DNA of 14,392 bases, taken from contig CAKMOD010000111.1 of the NCBI GenBank assembly GCA_927910885.1, forward strand, positions 1 through 14,392, read 5' to 3'. The translations under genes were made by a program, and so were the position numbers. Shown one piece after another: positions 1 through 7,050 of this stretch. A model generated the notes under the pieces. That model was not told the DNA's origin and made no database searches. It saw nothing but the letters and a program-made list of their open reading frames with translations. Origin of the DNA: an uncultured Prevotella sp. (GTDB lineage: Bacteria > Bacteroidota > Bacteroidia > Bacteroidales > Bacteroidaceae). Positions within the stretch are counted from its first letter, which is position 1; each line of letters begins with the position of its first letter.

Positions 1-206
1 TACACTTTCGTTCTTACATACACAAGAAAATGATTCTTTTTCCTCAAAGAATCGATAAGGATATCGCAGAAGACGACCCTGTTCGTCTTTTAGACGCCTT
101 GGTGGATAATCTTATGTTGGATAATGTCTACAAGCTTTATAAGCCCAGTGGTCGCAAGCCTTATCATCCACAAATGATGCTCAAGGTGATTGCTCCAGTT
201 CCATGA
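1..206 (+). pseudogene. IS1182-like transposase, N-terminal fragment (truncated)
   Basis: The plus-strand frame is open from the window edge (first full codon of the frame at position 3) to a TGA at 204-206. It reads like the amino end of IS1182-family transposases (DUF772 region): an FPQRID start block, a 'DPVRLLDALVD' segment and the 'GRKPYHPQMMLKV' block. Full transposases of this family have several hundred residues and a downstream DDE domain. Here similarity stops near position 190, after which the frame gives only a few unrelated codons. The upstream end lies outside the window. The fragment runs tail-to-tail into the 165-residue gene on the other strand, so the break is a rearrangement or deletion junction. 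Family recognition is from memory of conserved blocks; no terminal inverted repeat is visible. Confidence 0.75.
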
Positions 207-678
207 TACGTTTACGGCATTTCATCAACTGGTACAAAAGATTCTCATTGTCCTTCGTTAGCCTTTTGTTTTTCTCCATTAGGTTTTCACACTGTTCCTT
301 TATCATTGCTGCTTTATAATCACAGAGGAAAGCTTGAAATTCTGGTGTATAGTTTCCGTCGACCATGTATTTCTCCTGCATGACCTGCAATGCGTGTTCA
401 CCACGCATAATTCTGTTGTACTCTGCAACTTTGTTCCTCCTTTTCCGGTCGCCTTTTGACAATTCCCCGTCGCTGTTTCCATAAAGCTCGGCTTCAAGTT
501 CCTCATATCTTTTCCTTAATATCTGATAGTCCTCCTCAAGTCTATGCACGTATTCAGTCCGTTTCTTGTCATATTCCTTGAATTTTTCGATTGTTCTCTC
601 TGTCCAGAATAGTTTTTTCTGTTCTTCGGTGAGCAACTCTCCGTTAACCATGTGTGATTTAAGTTCTTTCTTTTTCAT
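181..678 (-). CDS. Coiled-coil protein of unknown function (165 aa), island cargo
   Basis: I do not recognise the family. The protein is very rich in Lys, Glu and Arg and predicted mostly helical, with two probable coiled-coil stretches (about residues 25-65 and 125-163) separated by a basic segment around 'KGDRKRRNK'. There is no signal peptide, membrane helix or obvious catalytic motif, so it is probably cytoplasmic and may be structural or nucleic-acid/partner binding. It begins with ATG 32 nt downstream of the 247-residue gene on the same strand, which suggests co-transcription behind the integrase remnant. Its last codons and its TGA (181-183) lie in sequence that also reads as IS1182-like transposase on the opposite strand, so the natural C-terminus may have been replaced or trimmed by the junction. 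The long intact frame among decayed neighbours supports it being a real gene. Confidence 0.6.
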   Translation of the reverse strand: MKKKELKSHMVNGELLTEEQKKLFWTERTIEKFKEYDKKRTEYVHRLEEDYQILRKRYEELEAELYGNSDGELSKGDRKRRNKVAEYNRIMRGEHALQVMQEKYMVDGNYTPEFQAFLCDYKAAMIKEQCENLMEKNKRLTKDNENLLYQLMKCRKRIMELEQSP

Positions 679-710
679 TTTTTTTTACACTGCTTTCTGA
701 TTTTTTAATT

Positions 711-1454
711 CTATTCTCGATGAATGTCCCATTCTACACTTATATCTTTACTAAATAAACTTATTATTTCTCTCATTACTTTCACGCATGGGCGTATGCT
801 AGCACCAGAGTATAAATACCAATCATTGTCTATCATTATGTATCGTTCCTCTTGTCCTTTTCTTATTCGCTTCACAAGCAACCTTCTCCCATAAACCTTG
901 ATACCAGTGTTCCCTACTCTTTGGATACCTATAATCTCACAAAGCCTCAGCAAAGCCTTAAAGGAACTGTGAAACACCTGCGACTCTCCATTTATTATCA
1001 ACCTAATATCATATCTGATACTATCATCTACTTCAGATATTTTTGAAACATAACTTGCTACACCAGCAAAATCCTCCATCTTTATTTGCGTACCATCATA
1101 CCATATATTATTGCTAATGTCTTTACCAAGAGAATATTGCTTAAAATATTCGGCTATACCTAATATAAAATTTGCATAATCTGAAATGTAAAAAGAAGTA
1201 TCTTTGTATGCCTTTCTCAGATATTCTTTTTTTATAGAATGTATTGTACTATCAAGAATCCTTGTGACGTCTTTTATATCCGTAGCATTACGAAAATCAT
1301 CCCTATGTTCCTCATCAGTCTTTTCAACTATAAAATGGAATTTACGCATGATGCACAAAATCTGGAATGAGGTTAAGCCGTAATGCTTCAAGTTTTTATC
1401 CTTGTAAATACCAAACATTTTTTTTGATTTATAGAATCTCCAATATTTTATCAT
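711..1454 (-). CDS. Unknown protein (247 aa) translationally coupled to integrase remnant
   Basis: I do not recognise the family. It is a soluble-looking protein with no signal peptide or membrane helix. The N-terminus is basic ('WRFYKSKK'), the middle is mixed helical and aromatic, and the C-terminal third contains a basic block ('VYGRRLLVKRIRKGQEERY') followed by Trp/Tyr-rich residues, compatible with nucleic-acid binding but not diagnostic. The ATG at 1452-1454 overlaps the last stop of the recombinase remnant (TGA, 1451-1453) as ATGA, a classical translational-coupling arrangement. The two therefore probably arose as one operon with the 165-residue gene following. The frame is intact while the integrase is broken in several places. 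It could be an accessory factor of the element or cargo; the sequence does not decide which. Confidence 0.65.
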   Translation of the reverse strand: MIKYWRFYKSKKMFGIYKDKNLKHYGLTSFQILCIMRKFHFIVEKTDEEHRDDFRNATDIKDVTRILDSTIHSIKKEYLRKAYKDTSFYISDYANFILGIAEYFKQYSLGKDISNNIWYDGTQIKMEDFAGVASYVSKISEVDDSIRYDIRLIINGESQVFHSSFKALLRLCEIIGIQRVGNTGIKVYGRRLLVKRIRKGQEERYIMIDNDWYLYSGASIRPCVKVMREIISLFSKDISVEWDIHRE

Positions 1455-2516
1455 AAACTCCTATCCTCTCTAAAACTATTCACGTAATCTATTACCTTGC
1501 GCACAGCCTCATCAACACGTTTCCTATCGTAATTGATATAATGGTCGGTAACATCCGCCCAAGAATGGCTTAGGCAAGCACAATAGCATCTCTATCAATG
1601 CCAATAGTGGATGCTGTTGAAGCAAAAGAATTACGAGCAACGTATGTTGTCATTTGAAAATCATCACCAAATAAAGGGTAATAAATGATTTTGTGCATCT
1701 TATCATTCTTATATTTTACCTTTTCAATATGTCCTATTTTTTTTAGGTTATTATTCTAAATATGTTCAAATGAACGATAATCAATTCTTTCAGCCATAGG
1801 GAGATAATAAACAATCTTTCCCTTATATTTTTTATTATGTCTAAGGCTTTAGGTTCAACTGGAAGGTCTATTGCATACATATTTTTTCTATTCCTGATAA
1901 AACGTCTATTTGTTAGACCTTTGCATAAAAGAAGATCGTTGTCATTGACTCCACATAGATAGAAGTTAAGCATAAACAAATCTTTGTAAATCTCCAATCA
2001 TGGCTCTATTTCGCAATCTCTAAACATAGTTATCAGTATTTGTTTTTAGACTTTTAGAGAAATAAGACTTGTATCTTTCAAGCCAATCTCTATCAATATT
2101 ATCAAGATATGCTGATTTATCAAACTCTCTTACGTGTCGATCTGTGCGTGCATAAAGTTCCTTTGTTCCGTCAGTAGCTGCATTCTTCATATACAAATGT
2201 ATATAGTCAGCAAGGGTTTTAGTTCTACTGCTAACCTTATCAAATACTTCCGAATTAATTTTTGCCTTCAATTTTTATTGTCAGAGCCTATGAAATTTAG
2301 AGATATTTCCTCTATCTTTACCAAATACCTACTTAATGCTCCGTTCTTAGCAGCTCTATTCTTTTCTGATTTAGAAAACTCTCGTCCTGTAAAATTCTCA
2401 GAAGTTACAAGACCAGTGTTAATAAAAAATCTTCCATTTTCATTTTTAACAGTAATACTTACAGGTATGTTTCCATCCTTATAACGTTTTTTTTCCGTCG
2501 CAATATACATGTACAT
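1451..2516 (-). pseudogene. Tyrosine recombinase/integrase, multiply broken
   Basis: Read from 2516 leftward, the pieces line up with Bacteroidetes phage-type integrases. First is an N-terminal Arm-type DNA-binding domain ('KKRYKDGNIPVSITVKNENG'), then a SAM-like core-binding segment, then the start of the catalytic domain ('DLFMLNFYLCGVNDNDLLL'). The end contains 'TTYVARNSFAS', 'LSHSWADVTDHYINYDRKR' and 'VDEAVRKVIDYV', which supply the box II Arg, the His of the LSHSW box and the Tyr nucleophile. Damage seen: one base lost near 2270; a probable deletion of roughly 60 residues near 2000-2020; an A6 run (1828-1833) where A7 would restore frame; an in-frame TAG at 1756-1758; and one base lost near 1583. 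It ends with TGA overlapping the next ATG. With so many lesions it cannot be functional. The full-length reading is reconstructed by eye. Confidence 0.85.
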
Positions 2517-2542
2517 TCATATTATAGTCTTTCTAAATCTTT

Positions 2543-2563
2543 GAGTACTGATTTGGGTACTGA
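2543..2563. repeat. Short direct repeat GAGTACTGA / GGGTACTGA upstream of integrase remnant
   Basis: Two 9-bp copies (2543-2551 and 2555-2563) differ at one base and are spaced 12 bp start to start, between the integrase start and the tRNA-Gly 3' end. Short direct repeats here are typical of arm-type integrase or excisionase binding sites. That role is inferred from position only. Confidence 0.35.
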
Positions 2564-2692
2564 GATGTGTTATTTATGTTCAAATATACCCAAATATGCC
2601 AATCTTTTGTTTAATATTTGCTAAATTGTTGCAAACAAAAAAGAGGGTTGGGTTTGTGTAATCTTTTGTTTTTCAATGTTTTATATCGGTGA

Positions 2693-2762
2693 GCGGAATA
2701 CGGGAATCGAACCCGCCTCCCAGGCTTGGGAAGCCCGTGCACTACCGATGTGCTAATTCCGC
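2693..2762 (-). tRNA. tRNA-Gly (anticodon CCC)
   Basis: The minus strand folds as a cloverleaf. The acceptor stem is GCGGAAT/ATTCCGC (7 bp), the D stem GCAC/GTGC, the anticodon stem CGGGC/GCCTG with one G-T pair, and the loop TTCCCAA gives anticodon CCC (Gly, codon GGG). The T arm GCGGG/CCCGT encloses TTCGATT. The 3' CCA is not encoded. It lies 7 nt downstream of tRNA-Thr and shares its promoter. Its 3' end faces the integrase remnant and is the probable attachment site of the decayed island. Confidence 0.96.
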
Positions 2763-2769
2763 AAATTGA

Positions 2770-2841
<72 letters not shown>

Positions 2842-2853
2842 GGTATTGCGTTG

Positions 2854-2885
2854 CAAAGTTACATCAAAAAAAACAAACAGCCAAA
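2854..2885 (-). promoter_or_regulatory. Promoter of the tRNA-Thr/tRNA-Gly operon
   Basis: On the minus strand TTTG (2882-2885), 20 nt, then TAACTTTG (2854-2861) is an exact match to the Bacteroidetes sigma-ABfr consensus TTTG-N19..23-TAnnTTTG. It sits 12 bp upstream of the tRNA-Thr 5' end, the spacing expected for a tRNA promoter. Between here and the next promoter (about 2886-3057) the DNA is AT-rich and I see no gene. Confidence 0.75.
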
Positions 2886-3057
2886 TTTTTTGTTTTATGT
2901 TTTTGTTATTACTTTTGTTGTAATGCGATATATAATTTGGTTATAAGAAAAGTAAATTATAATGTTAGTTTTATTAATAAAGACTTTTCTTTGACAGAAT
3001 TAGTTCTTTATAATCTATTGTTTTATGTGTTTTACGTAGTGAATTATGGTATTTAGT

Positions 3058-3088
3058 TTTGTCTTTTTCATTATTATTGATAACTTTG
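3058..3088 (+). promoter_or_regulatory. Probable promoter of the M64 peptidase gene
   Basis: TTTG (3058-3061), 19 nt, then TAACTTTG (3081-3088) matches the Bacteroidetes consensus exactly. It implies a leader of roughly 110 nt before the ATG at 3208. The leader contains one copy of a 16-bp repeat (3094-3109). Confidence 0.55.
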
Positions 3089-3207
3089 TATTCAATATTT
3101 AATGCACTATAATCACATTATGGTGTATCGGCATAAATTTACATAAATGCCTTCCTCTTTACTTATTTACGATATCGTAGTATAAAAATCTAATTTATTA
3201 TAACCTT

Positions 3208-4509
3208 ATGAGAAAAATTATTACTCTCTTGTTGTTGGCTGTCACATTGACTGCTGCTGCACAGGATTTTAATCATTATTTTGAGGATGCAACCTTGCGA
3301 CTCGATTACATCTTTGCAGGTAATGCAAAGCAACAGACTATTGCTGTAGATGAGCTGTCACGTATTCCACGTTGGTATGGTAAACATGAACGATTGGCTG
3401 AGGTACCTGTTGAAGGAAATGGTCAGGTTATTGTTCGTGACCATCGTACGCAAAAGGTTATCTATCGTAACTCTTTCTCTACACTTTTCCAAGAGTGGCT
3501 AACAAATGATGAAGCACAGAAACCTTCACAGAAGTCTTTTGAGAATGTTTTTCTTGTTCCTTTTCCAAAGGACTCTGTAGATATTACTGTTGAACTACGA
3601 AATAATCGTCGTGAGGTGACAGTGTCTATGAGTCATACGGTTAATCCAAAGGATATTCTTATTCGTCACATTGGTGAGCGTTCTGTTACGCCTTATGAAA
3701 CATTGCAGAAGGCGGCAGATACAACACGTTGCATTCATATTGCATATATTGCGGAGGGATATACAGAAGCGGAGATGGCAAACTTTATAGATGACTGTCG
3801 CACTGCAAATGAAGCTCTTTTTGCGCATGAGCCATTTAAGTCATTGCGTCAGCGCTTTAATGTTGTAGCTGTTAAGTCGCCATCTTTGGAGAGTGGTACG
3901 TCAGAACCTTCAAAGGGTATTTGGAAGAATACGGCTCTTCATTCACATTTTGACACATTTTATAGTGATCGCTATTTGACAACGCTGCATCTAAAGGAAC
4001 TGCATGACTGGTTGGCAGGTACACCTTATGAGCATATTATCGTTCTTGTTAATACCGAGAAGTATGGTGGTGGTGGTATTCTAAACTCTTACAACCTTTC
4101 TATGGTGCGTAACCCTTATTTTAAGCCAGTTGTTGTGCATGAGTTTGGTCATTCTTTTGCAGGTTTGGGCGACGAATATGCATACGAAAAGGAGCAGATC
4201 AATATGTATCCAACAGATGTAGAACCTTGGGAGCCTAACCTTACGACTTTAGTTGATTTCCATGGTAAGTGGGAGAATCTTATTAATAAGAAGACACCAG
4301 TTCCAACTCCTCAGCCAGCTGATCTTGATAAAGCTAATGCGCGTCATGATAAGTGGAAAGTAGGTGCTTACGAGCCTGCTGGTTATTCACAGCATGGCGT
4401 TTATCGTGCATACCCAGACTGCCGTATGCGTACGAATATGCATCCAGAATTCTGTCCTGCTTGTAACTTGGGTCTGACAAAGCTTATTAAGTTTTATACG
4501 GGAGAGTAG
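3208..4509 (+). CDS. Secreted IgA-peptidase-M64-type zinc metallopeptidase
   Basis: This 433-residue protein resembles the M64 peptidase family (Pfam IgA peptidase M64 with its M64 N-terminal domain), common in Bacteroidetes. Residues 1-19 are a signal peptide (basic MRK, a Leu-rich core, then AAAQ), so it is exported. An N-terminal beta-rich domain covers about residues 20-140. The catalytic part holds 'IAYIAEGYT' near 175 and the metal site HEFGH at residues 311-315, extended as HEFGHSFAGLGDEY. This fits the metzincin-like HExxHxxxGxxD pattern, with H311 and H315 as ligands, E312 as base and D322 as likely third ligand. A Cys-containing 'CRMRTNMHPEFCPACN' segment near the C-terminus is also typical of the family. 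The family name comes from an IgA-cleaving clostridial member; the substrate here is unknown. The gene is monocistronic, with its own promoter and terminator. The ATG is chosen because the signal peptide starts directly there. Confidence 0.93.
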   Translation: MRKIITLLLLAVTLTAAAQDFNHYFEDATLRLDYIFAGNAKQQTIAVDELSRIPRWYGKHERLAEVPVEGNGQVIVRDHRTQKVIYRNSFSTLFQEWLTNDEAQKPSQKSFENVFLVPFPKDSVDITVELRNNRREVTVSMSHTVNPKDILIRHIGERSVTPYETLQKAADTTRCIHIAYIAEGYTEAEMANFIDDCRTANEALFAHEPFKSLRQRFNVVAVKSPSLESGTSEPSKGIWKNTALHSHFDTFYSDRYLTTLHLKELHDWLAGTPYEHIIVLVNTEKYGGGGILNSYNLSMVRNPYFKPVVVHEFGHSFAGLGDEYAYEKEQINMYPTDVEPWEPNLTTLVDFHGKWENLINKKTPVPTPQPADLDKANARHDKWKVGAYEPAGYSQHGVYRAYPDCRMRTNMHPEFCPACNLGLTKLIKFYTGE

Positions 4510-4555
4510 GAGAGTTTTTGTTTAGCTCGCAACCCCTTTAATAGGAAATCCTAAC

Positions 4556-4607
4556 ACTGCTTATGTATTCTTTTCAGAATTGTTCTGGGAATACATAAGC
4601 AGTTTTG
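4556..4607 (+). terminator. Rho-independent terminator of the M64 gene
   Basis: The perfect 15-bp stem ACTGCTTATGTATTC (4556-4570) / GAATACATAAGCAGT (4589-4603) has an inner CAGAA/TTCTG hairpin and is followed by a short T run. It lies 47 nt after the stop codon. Confidence 0.8.
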
Positions 4608-4642
4608 TACATAAGAATTTGCTAATATCTTGTATTGTTTTT

Positions 4643-4719
4643 ACACTTAGCACCATTGGTGTTTACCAACAGCACAACGTGTGCTAAGCACCAACACAAT
4701 GTGTGCCGAGCAATAGTAC
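4643..4719. repeat. Three-unit palindrome array, 22-bp period (copy A)
   Basis: Three 11-bp near-palindromes, CACCATTGGTG (4651), CACAACGTGTG (4673) and CACAATGTGTG (4695), are spaced exactly 22 bp apart, with spacers such as TTTACCAACAG. The first 41 bp (4650-4690) match the reverse complement of 13710-13750 at about 37 of 41 positions. It lies between the M64 terminator and the 3' end of glyA. No gene is visible in 4510-4881. Confidence 0.75.
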
Positions 4720-4816
4720 AATAATTTAATGTGGGATTTTAGGGTGGATATTATGCTTGTTATAATGAATATTTAATGCACTAAAGGATAATACGGCTTA
4801 CTGGAAAGCTTTCACG

Positions 4817-4852
4817 AAAAGAGGTGTACCAAATCATTGGCACACCTCTTTT
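4817..4852 (-). terminator. Terminator of glyA
   Basis: The 11-bp stem AAAAGAGGTGT / ACACCTCTTTT continues with an inner CCAA/TTGG pairing around ATCA. It is 30 nt beyond the glyA stop. Either strand would end in a T4 tract, so it could work in both directions. Confidence 0.8.
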
Positions 4853-4881
4853 GTGTATAGTATCTTTTGTATGTCTTATGC

Positions 4882-6162
4882 TTAGTAAGCGAAGAGAGGA
4901 TAATCCTTCATAGTCTCGTTCACTTTCTCACGTACACGCTTGATAACCTGCTCGTTCTCTGGATCTGACAATACCTCGTCAATGAGGTCTGCACAGAGTA
5001 GCATCATATCCTCCTTACAACCACGTGTTGTCATAGCAGCTGTTCCAAGGCGTAGACCGCTGGTCTGGAAAGCAGAACGCTCATCGTATGGCACCTTGTT
5101 CTTGTTGGCTGTGATGTCTGCAGCAACAAGTGCATTCTCGGCAACCTTACCAGTAAGGTCTGGATACTTCTGACGTAGGTCAAGGAGCATAGAATGGTTG
5201 TCTGTGCCACCGCTAACAATGCTAAAGCCTTTCTCAACAAGTGCTTGAGCGAGAACAGAAGCATTCTTCTTCACCTGCATAGCATATTCTTTCCAACTTG
5301 GCAGAAGGTTCTCACCGAAGCCTACAGCCTTAGCTGCAATCACATGCTCCAATGGTCCACCCTGGTTTCCAGGGAATACTGCAGAGTTTAAGAGCATAGA
5401 CATTGGTTTCAATTCGCCTTTCTTAGTTGTCAAGCCCCAAGGGTTATCGAAGTCCTTGCCCATAAGGATAATACCACCACGAGGACCACGAAGTGTCTTG
5501 TGGGTTGTTGTAGTAACAATATGTGCATACTTTACAGGGTTATCGAGCAGACCTGCAGCGATAAGACCCGCAGGGTGAGCCATATCAATCAGCAGTAAAG
5601 CACCAACCTCGTCAGCAATCTGGCGCATACGCTTATAATCCCACTCACGGCTGTAAGCAGAACCACCACCGATGATAAGCTTTGGCTTGTGTTCACGTGC
5701 AAGACGCTCCATCTCGTCATAGTCAACACGACCTGTTTCAGGATTCAGCGTATAGCCTACATGGTTATAAAGGATACCAGATGTATTCACCTCACTACCA
5801 TGAGAGAGATGACCGCCCTGGTCAAGGTCGAGTCCCATAAAGGTGTCGCCTGGCTTTAATACGGCAAGCAACACAGCTTGGTTAGCCTGTGCGCCAGAGT
5901 GAGGCTGCACGTTGGCATATTCAGCACCAAAGAGCTGCTTAACACGCTCAATAGCAAGCGTTTCAACTTGGTCAACCACTTGACAACCACCGTAGTAGCG
6001 TTTGCCAGGATAACCTTCAGCATACTTGTTAGTTAGGTAAGATCCCATGGCTTGCATTACTTCGTCACTGACGAAATTCTCTGATGCAATCAGCTCCATG
6101 CCTTTGAGCTGGCGCTTGTGTTCCATCTCAATAAGGTCAAAAATTTCTTGGTCTCTTCTCAT
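4882..6162 (-). CDS. glyA: Serine hydroxymethyltransferase
   Basis: This is a PLP enzyme that interconverts serine plus tetrahydrofolate with glycine plus 5,10-methylene-tetrahydrofolate, the main cytoplasmic source of one-carbon units. The family signature is complete: 'ELIASENFVS' near the N-terminus, 'NKYAEGYPGKRYYGG', 'NVQPHSGAQAN', 'DMAHPAGLIAAG', and the PLP lysine in 'TTTTHKTLRGPRGG' (about residue 222), then 'FPGNQGGP'. From the ATG at 6162 the product is 426 residues beginning MRRDQEIF, normal for the family. The frame is also open to an ATG at 6198, which would add 12 residues (MLKMIPYKHSIH) with no counterpart I recall, so I prefer the inner start. The gene is single, with a promoter at 6225-6256 and a terminator at 4817-4852. 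It is transcribed divergently from the small gene at 6370. Confidence 0.97.
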   Translation of the reverse strand: MRRDQEIFDLIEMEHKRQLKGMELIASENFVSDEVMQAMGSYLTNKYAEGYPGKRYYGGCQVVDQVETLAIERVKQLFGAEYANVQPHSGAQANQAVLLAVLKPGDTFMGLDLDQGGHLSHGSEVNTSGILYNHVGYTLNPETGRVDYDEMERLAREHKPKLIIGGGSAYSREWDYKRMRQIADEVGALLLIDMAHPAGLIAAGLLDNPVKYAHIVTTTTHKTLRGPRGGIILMGKDFDNPWGLTTKKGELKPMSMLLNSAVFPGNQGGPLEHVIAAKAVGFGENLLPSWKEYAMQVKKNASVLAQALVEKGFSIVSGGTDNHSMLLDLRQKYPDLTGKVAENALVAADITANKNKVPYDERSAFQTSGLRLGTAAMTTRGCKEDMMLLCADLIDEVLSDPENEQVIKRVREKVNETMKDYPLFAY

Positions 6163-6224
6163 GTGTATTGAATGTTTATAGGGAATCATTTTCAACAAAC
6201 TAATCCCTGGTTAGTGATACGCTG

Positions 6225-6256
6225 CAAATATACGAATTAATGTTCTAACTTGCAAG
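6225..6256 (-). promoter_or_regulatory. Promoter of glyA
   Basis: The minus strand has CTTG (6253-6256, near the TTTG consensus), 20 nt, then TATATTTG (6225-6232), an exact TAnnTTTG box. It is about 60 nt before the preferred glyA start and overlaps the -33 region of the divergent promoter. Confidence 0.55.
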
Positions 6257-6282
6257 TGTATCAAAAAAATAATGTAACTTTG
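6249..6282 (+). promoter_or_regulatory. Promoter of the 126-aa gene, back-to-back with glyA promoter
   Basis: The plus strand has CTTG (6249-6252), 22 nt, then TAACTTTG (6275-6282). The two -33 elements together form the palindrome CTTGCAAG (6249-6256), so both divergent promoters share one 8-bp site. The leader to the ATG at 6370 is about 80 nt. Confidence 0.5.
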
Positions 6283-6369
6283 CATTTACAACAGTTTGTC
6301 TGCTGTTTACTCGTATTATTACGATGATGTGTAGAAAGTATTAATTGACAATATATTACAATATTATAT

Positions 6370-6750
6370 ATGAAGCTAAAAGAATTATTTCAAGCTTACG
6401 AGTTTGATGAGATTTATCCTCAGATAGGACTTATGTTTCCTAAAGGTCGCCATTTGCGTGCGCAGTTTGGTAATGCATACAATTTATTGCTAACGCTTAA
6501 TCCTGTAGCATCGAAGAAGCAGATTCGTTATCAGTTGATGGAAGATCCTGATACAAATGAGATGTTCTTTGGTGCAGATGATCATGACTTTGATGGTCCG
6601 TGGGAAGTTCTTCTTGGCAAGGAAGTCAAGAAAGAACCAAAGGTTGATCTTACAAACGAAGAACTGGTTGCTAACTGCTTGTTGAATACAGTTTTAATCG
6701 GCCGTCATCCTCGTTCATTTGAGAAGGATTATCAAACTATTGTAAAGTAG
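6370..6750 (+). CDS. Small conserved protein of unknown function (126 aa)
   Basis: A soluble acidic protein of 126 residues, without signal peptide, membrane helix or known catalytic motif. It resembles small uncharacterised Bacteroidales proteins (possibly the DUF6557 group; from memory, not checked). Notable segments are the start 'MKLKELFQAYEFDEIYPQI', then 'KKQIRYQLMEDP', the acidic 'FGADDHDFDGPWEVLLGKEV', and a helical end 'LTNEELVANCLLNTVLIG'. It starts at the ATG following AT-rich leader DNA with no clear Shine-Dalgarno site. It is transcribed away from glyA and toward the cupin gene, with a repeat-rich gap in between. The intact frame, own promoter and normal codon use make it a real gene. 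No function can be given. Confidence 0.8.
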   Translation: MKLKELFQAYEFDEIYPQIGLMFPKGRHLRAQFGNAYNLLLTLNPVASKKQIRYQLMEDPDTNEMFFGADDHDFDGPWEVLLGKEVKKEPKVDLTNEELVANCLLNTVLIGRHPRSFEKDYQTIVK

Positions 6751-6751
6751 A

Positions 6752-7042
6752 AGACAGTTGACGATTCGGTAAGTTATCGAGTTGATATGTAAACGAGTTG
6801 ACAAGTTGCTTGATAGCAAGGATTTAATTCCTTTTACTCATTGCAACTTGTCAACTCGTTTTATTTATCAACTAATAAGTTCGTATAATTTTGATTTATT
6901 AAGTAACTTGTCAACTATTAGCTTTTAATATATTATGTCAAGTAACTTGTTTACTTGTCAACTTGTTTACTCGTAAAATTATCGACTAAATTATGTCAAG
7001 TACCTTGTTTACTTGTCAACTTGTTAACTCGTTAACTCATCA
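6752..7042. repeat. Inverted field of degenerate 8-bp repeats between convergent genes
   Basis: The whole gap between the 126-aa gene and the cupin gene is built from octamers of the type ACTTGTCA / ACTCGTTT. The left side (about 6752-6809) carries them in reverse-complement orientation: ACTTGTCA, ACTCGTTT, ACATATCA, ACTCGATA, and so on. The right side (about 6843-7042) carries them forward: ACTTGTTT, ACTTGTCA, ACTTGTTT, ACTCGTAA. Within the right side there is a 58-bp direct duplication (starts 6932 and 6990). The period of 8 is not a multiple of 3 and no long frame is open, so it is not coding. Confidence 0.75.
6791..6861. terminator. Large hairpin, possible bidirectional terminator for convergent genes
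   Basis: A perfect 19-bp inverted repeat, AAACGAGTTGACAAGTTGC (6791-6809) against 6843-6861, encloses 33 nt that themselves contain AAGGA/TCCTT. A TTTTATTT stretch follows on the plus side. It is placed 40 nt after the 126-aa gene and could stop transcription from both sides. It is also the symmetry centre of the octamer repeat field. Confidence 0.5.
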
Positions 7043-7050
7043 CCATTATC

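Noticed and set aside
2134..2484. Plus-strand open frame of 116 aa
   Set aside because: It is antisense to the integrase remnant, whose pieces match the integrase family in order.
2581..2588. TATATTTG on the minus strand as integrase promoter
   Set aside because: It fits the -7 consensus, but there is no TTTG at the proper distance and the region is very AT-rich, so chance is likely.
3595..3828. Minus-strand open frame of 77 aa in the M64 gene
   Set aside because: It lies opposite a clear catalytic protein frame and has no start signal or family resemblance.
4940..5391. Several open frames on both strands inside glyA
   Set aside because: They overlap the conserved glyA frame and have no recognisable protein pattern; they are shadows of the real gene.
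6752..7042. Possible CRISPR array in the repeat-rich gap
   Set aside because: The repeats are 8-bp degenerate units plus one 58-bp duplication, without constant 24-40 bp repeats separated by unique spacers, and there are no cas genes.
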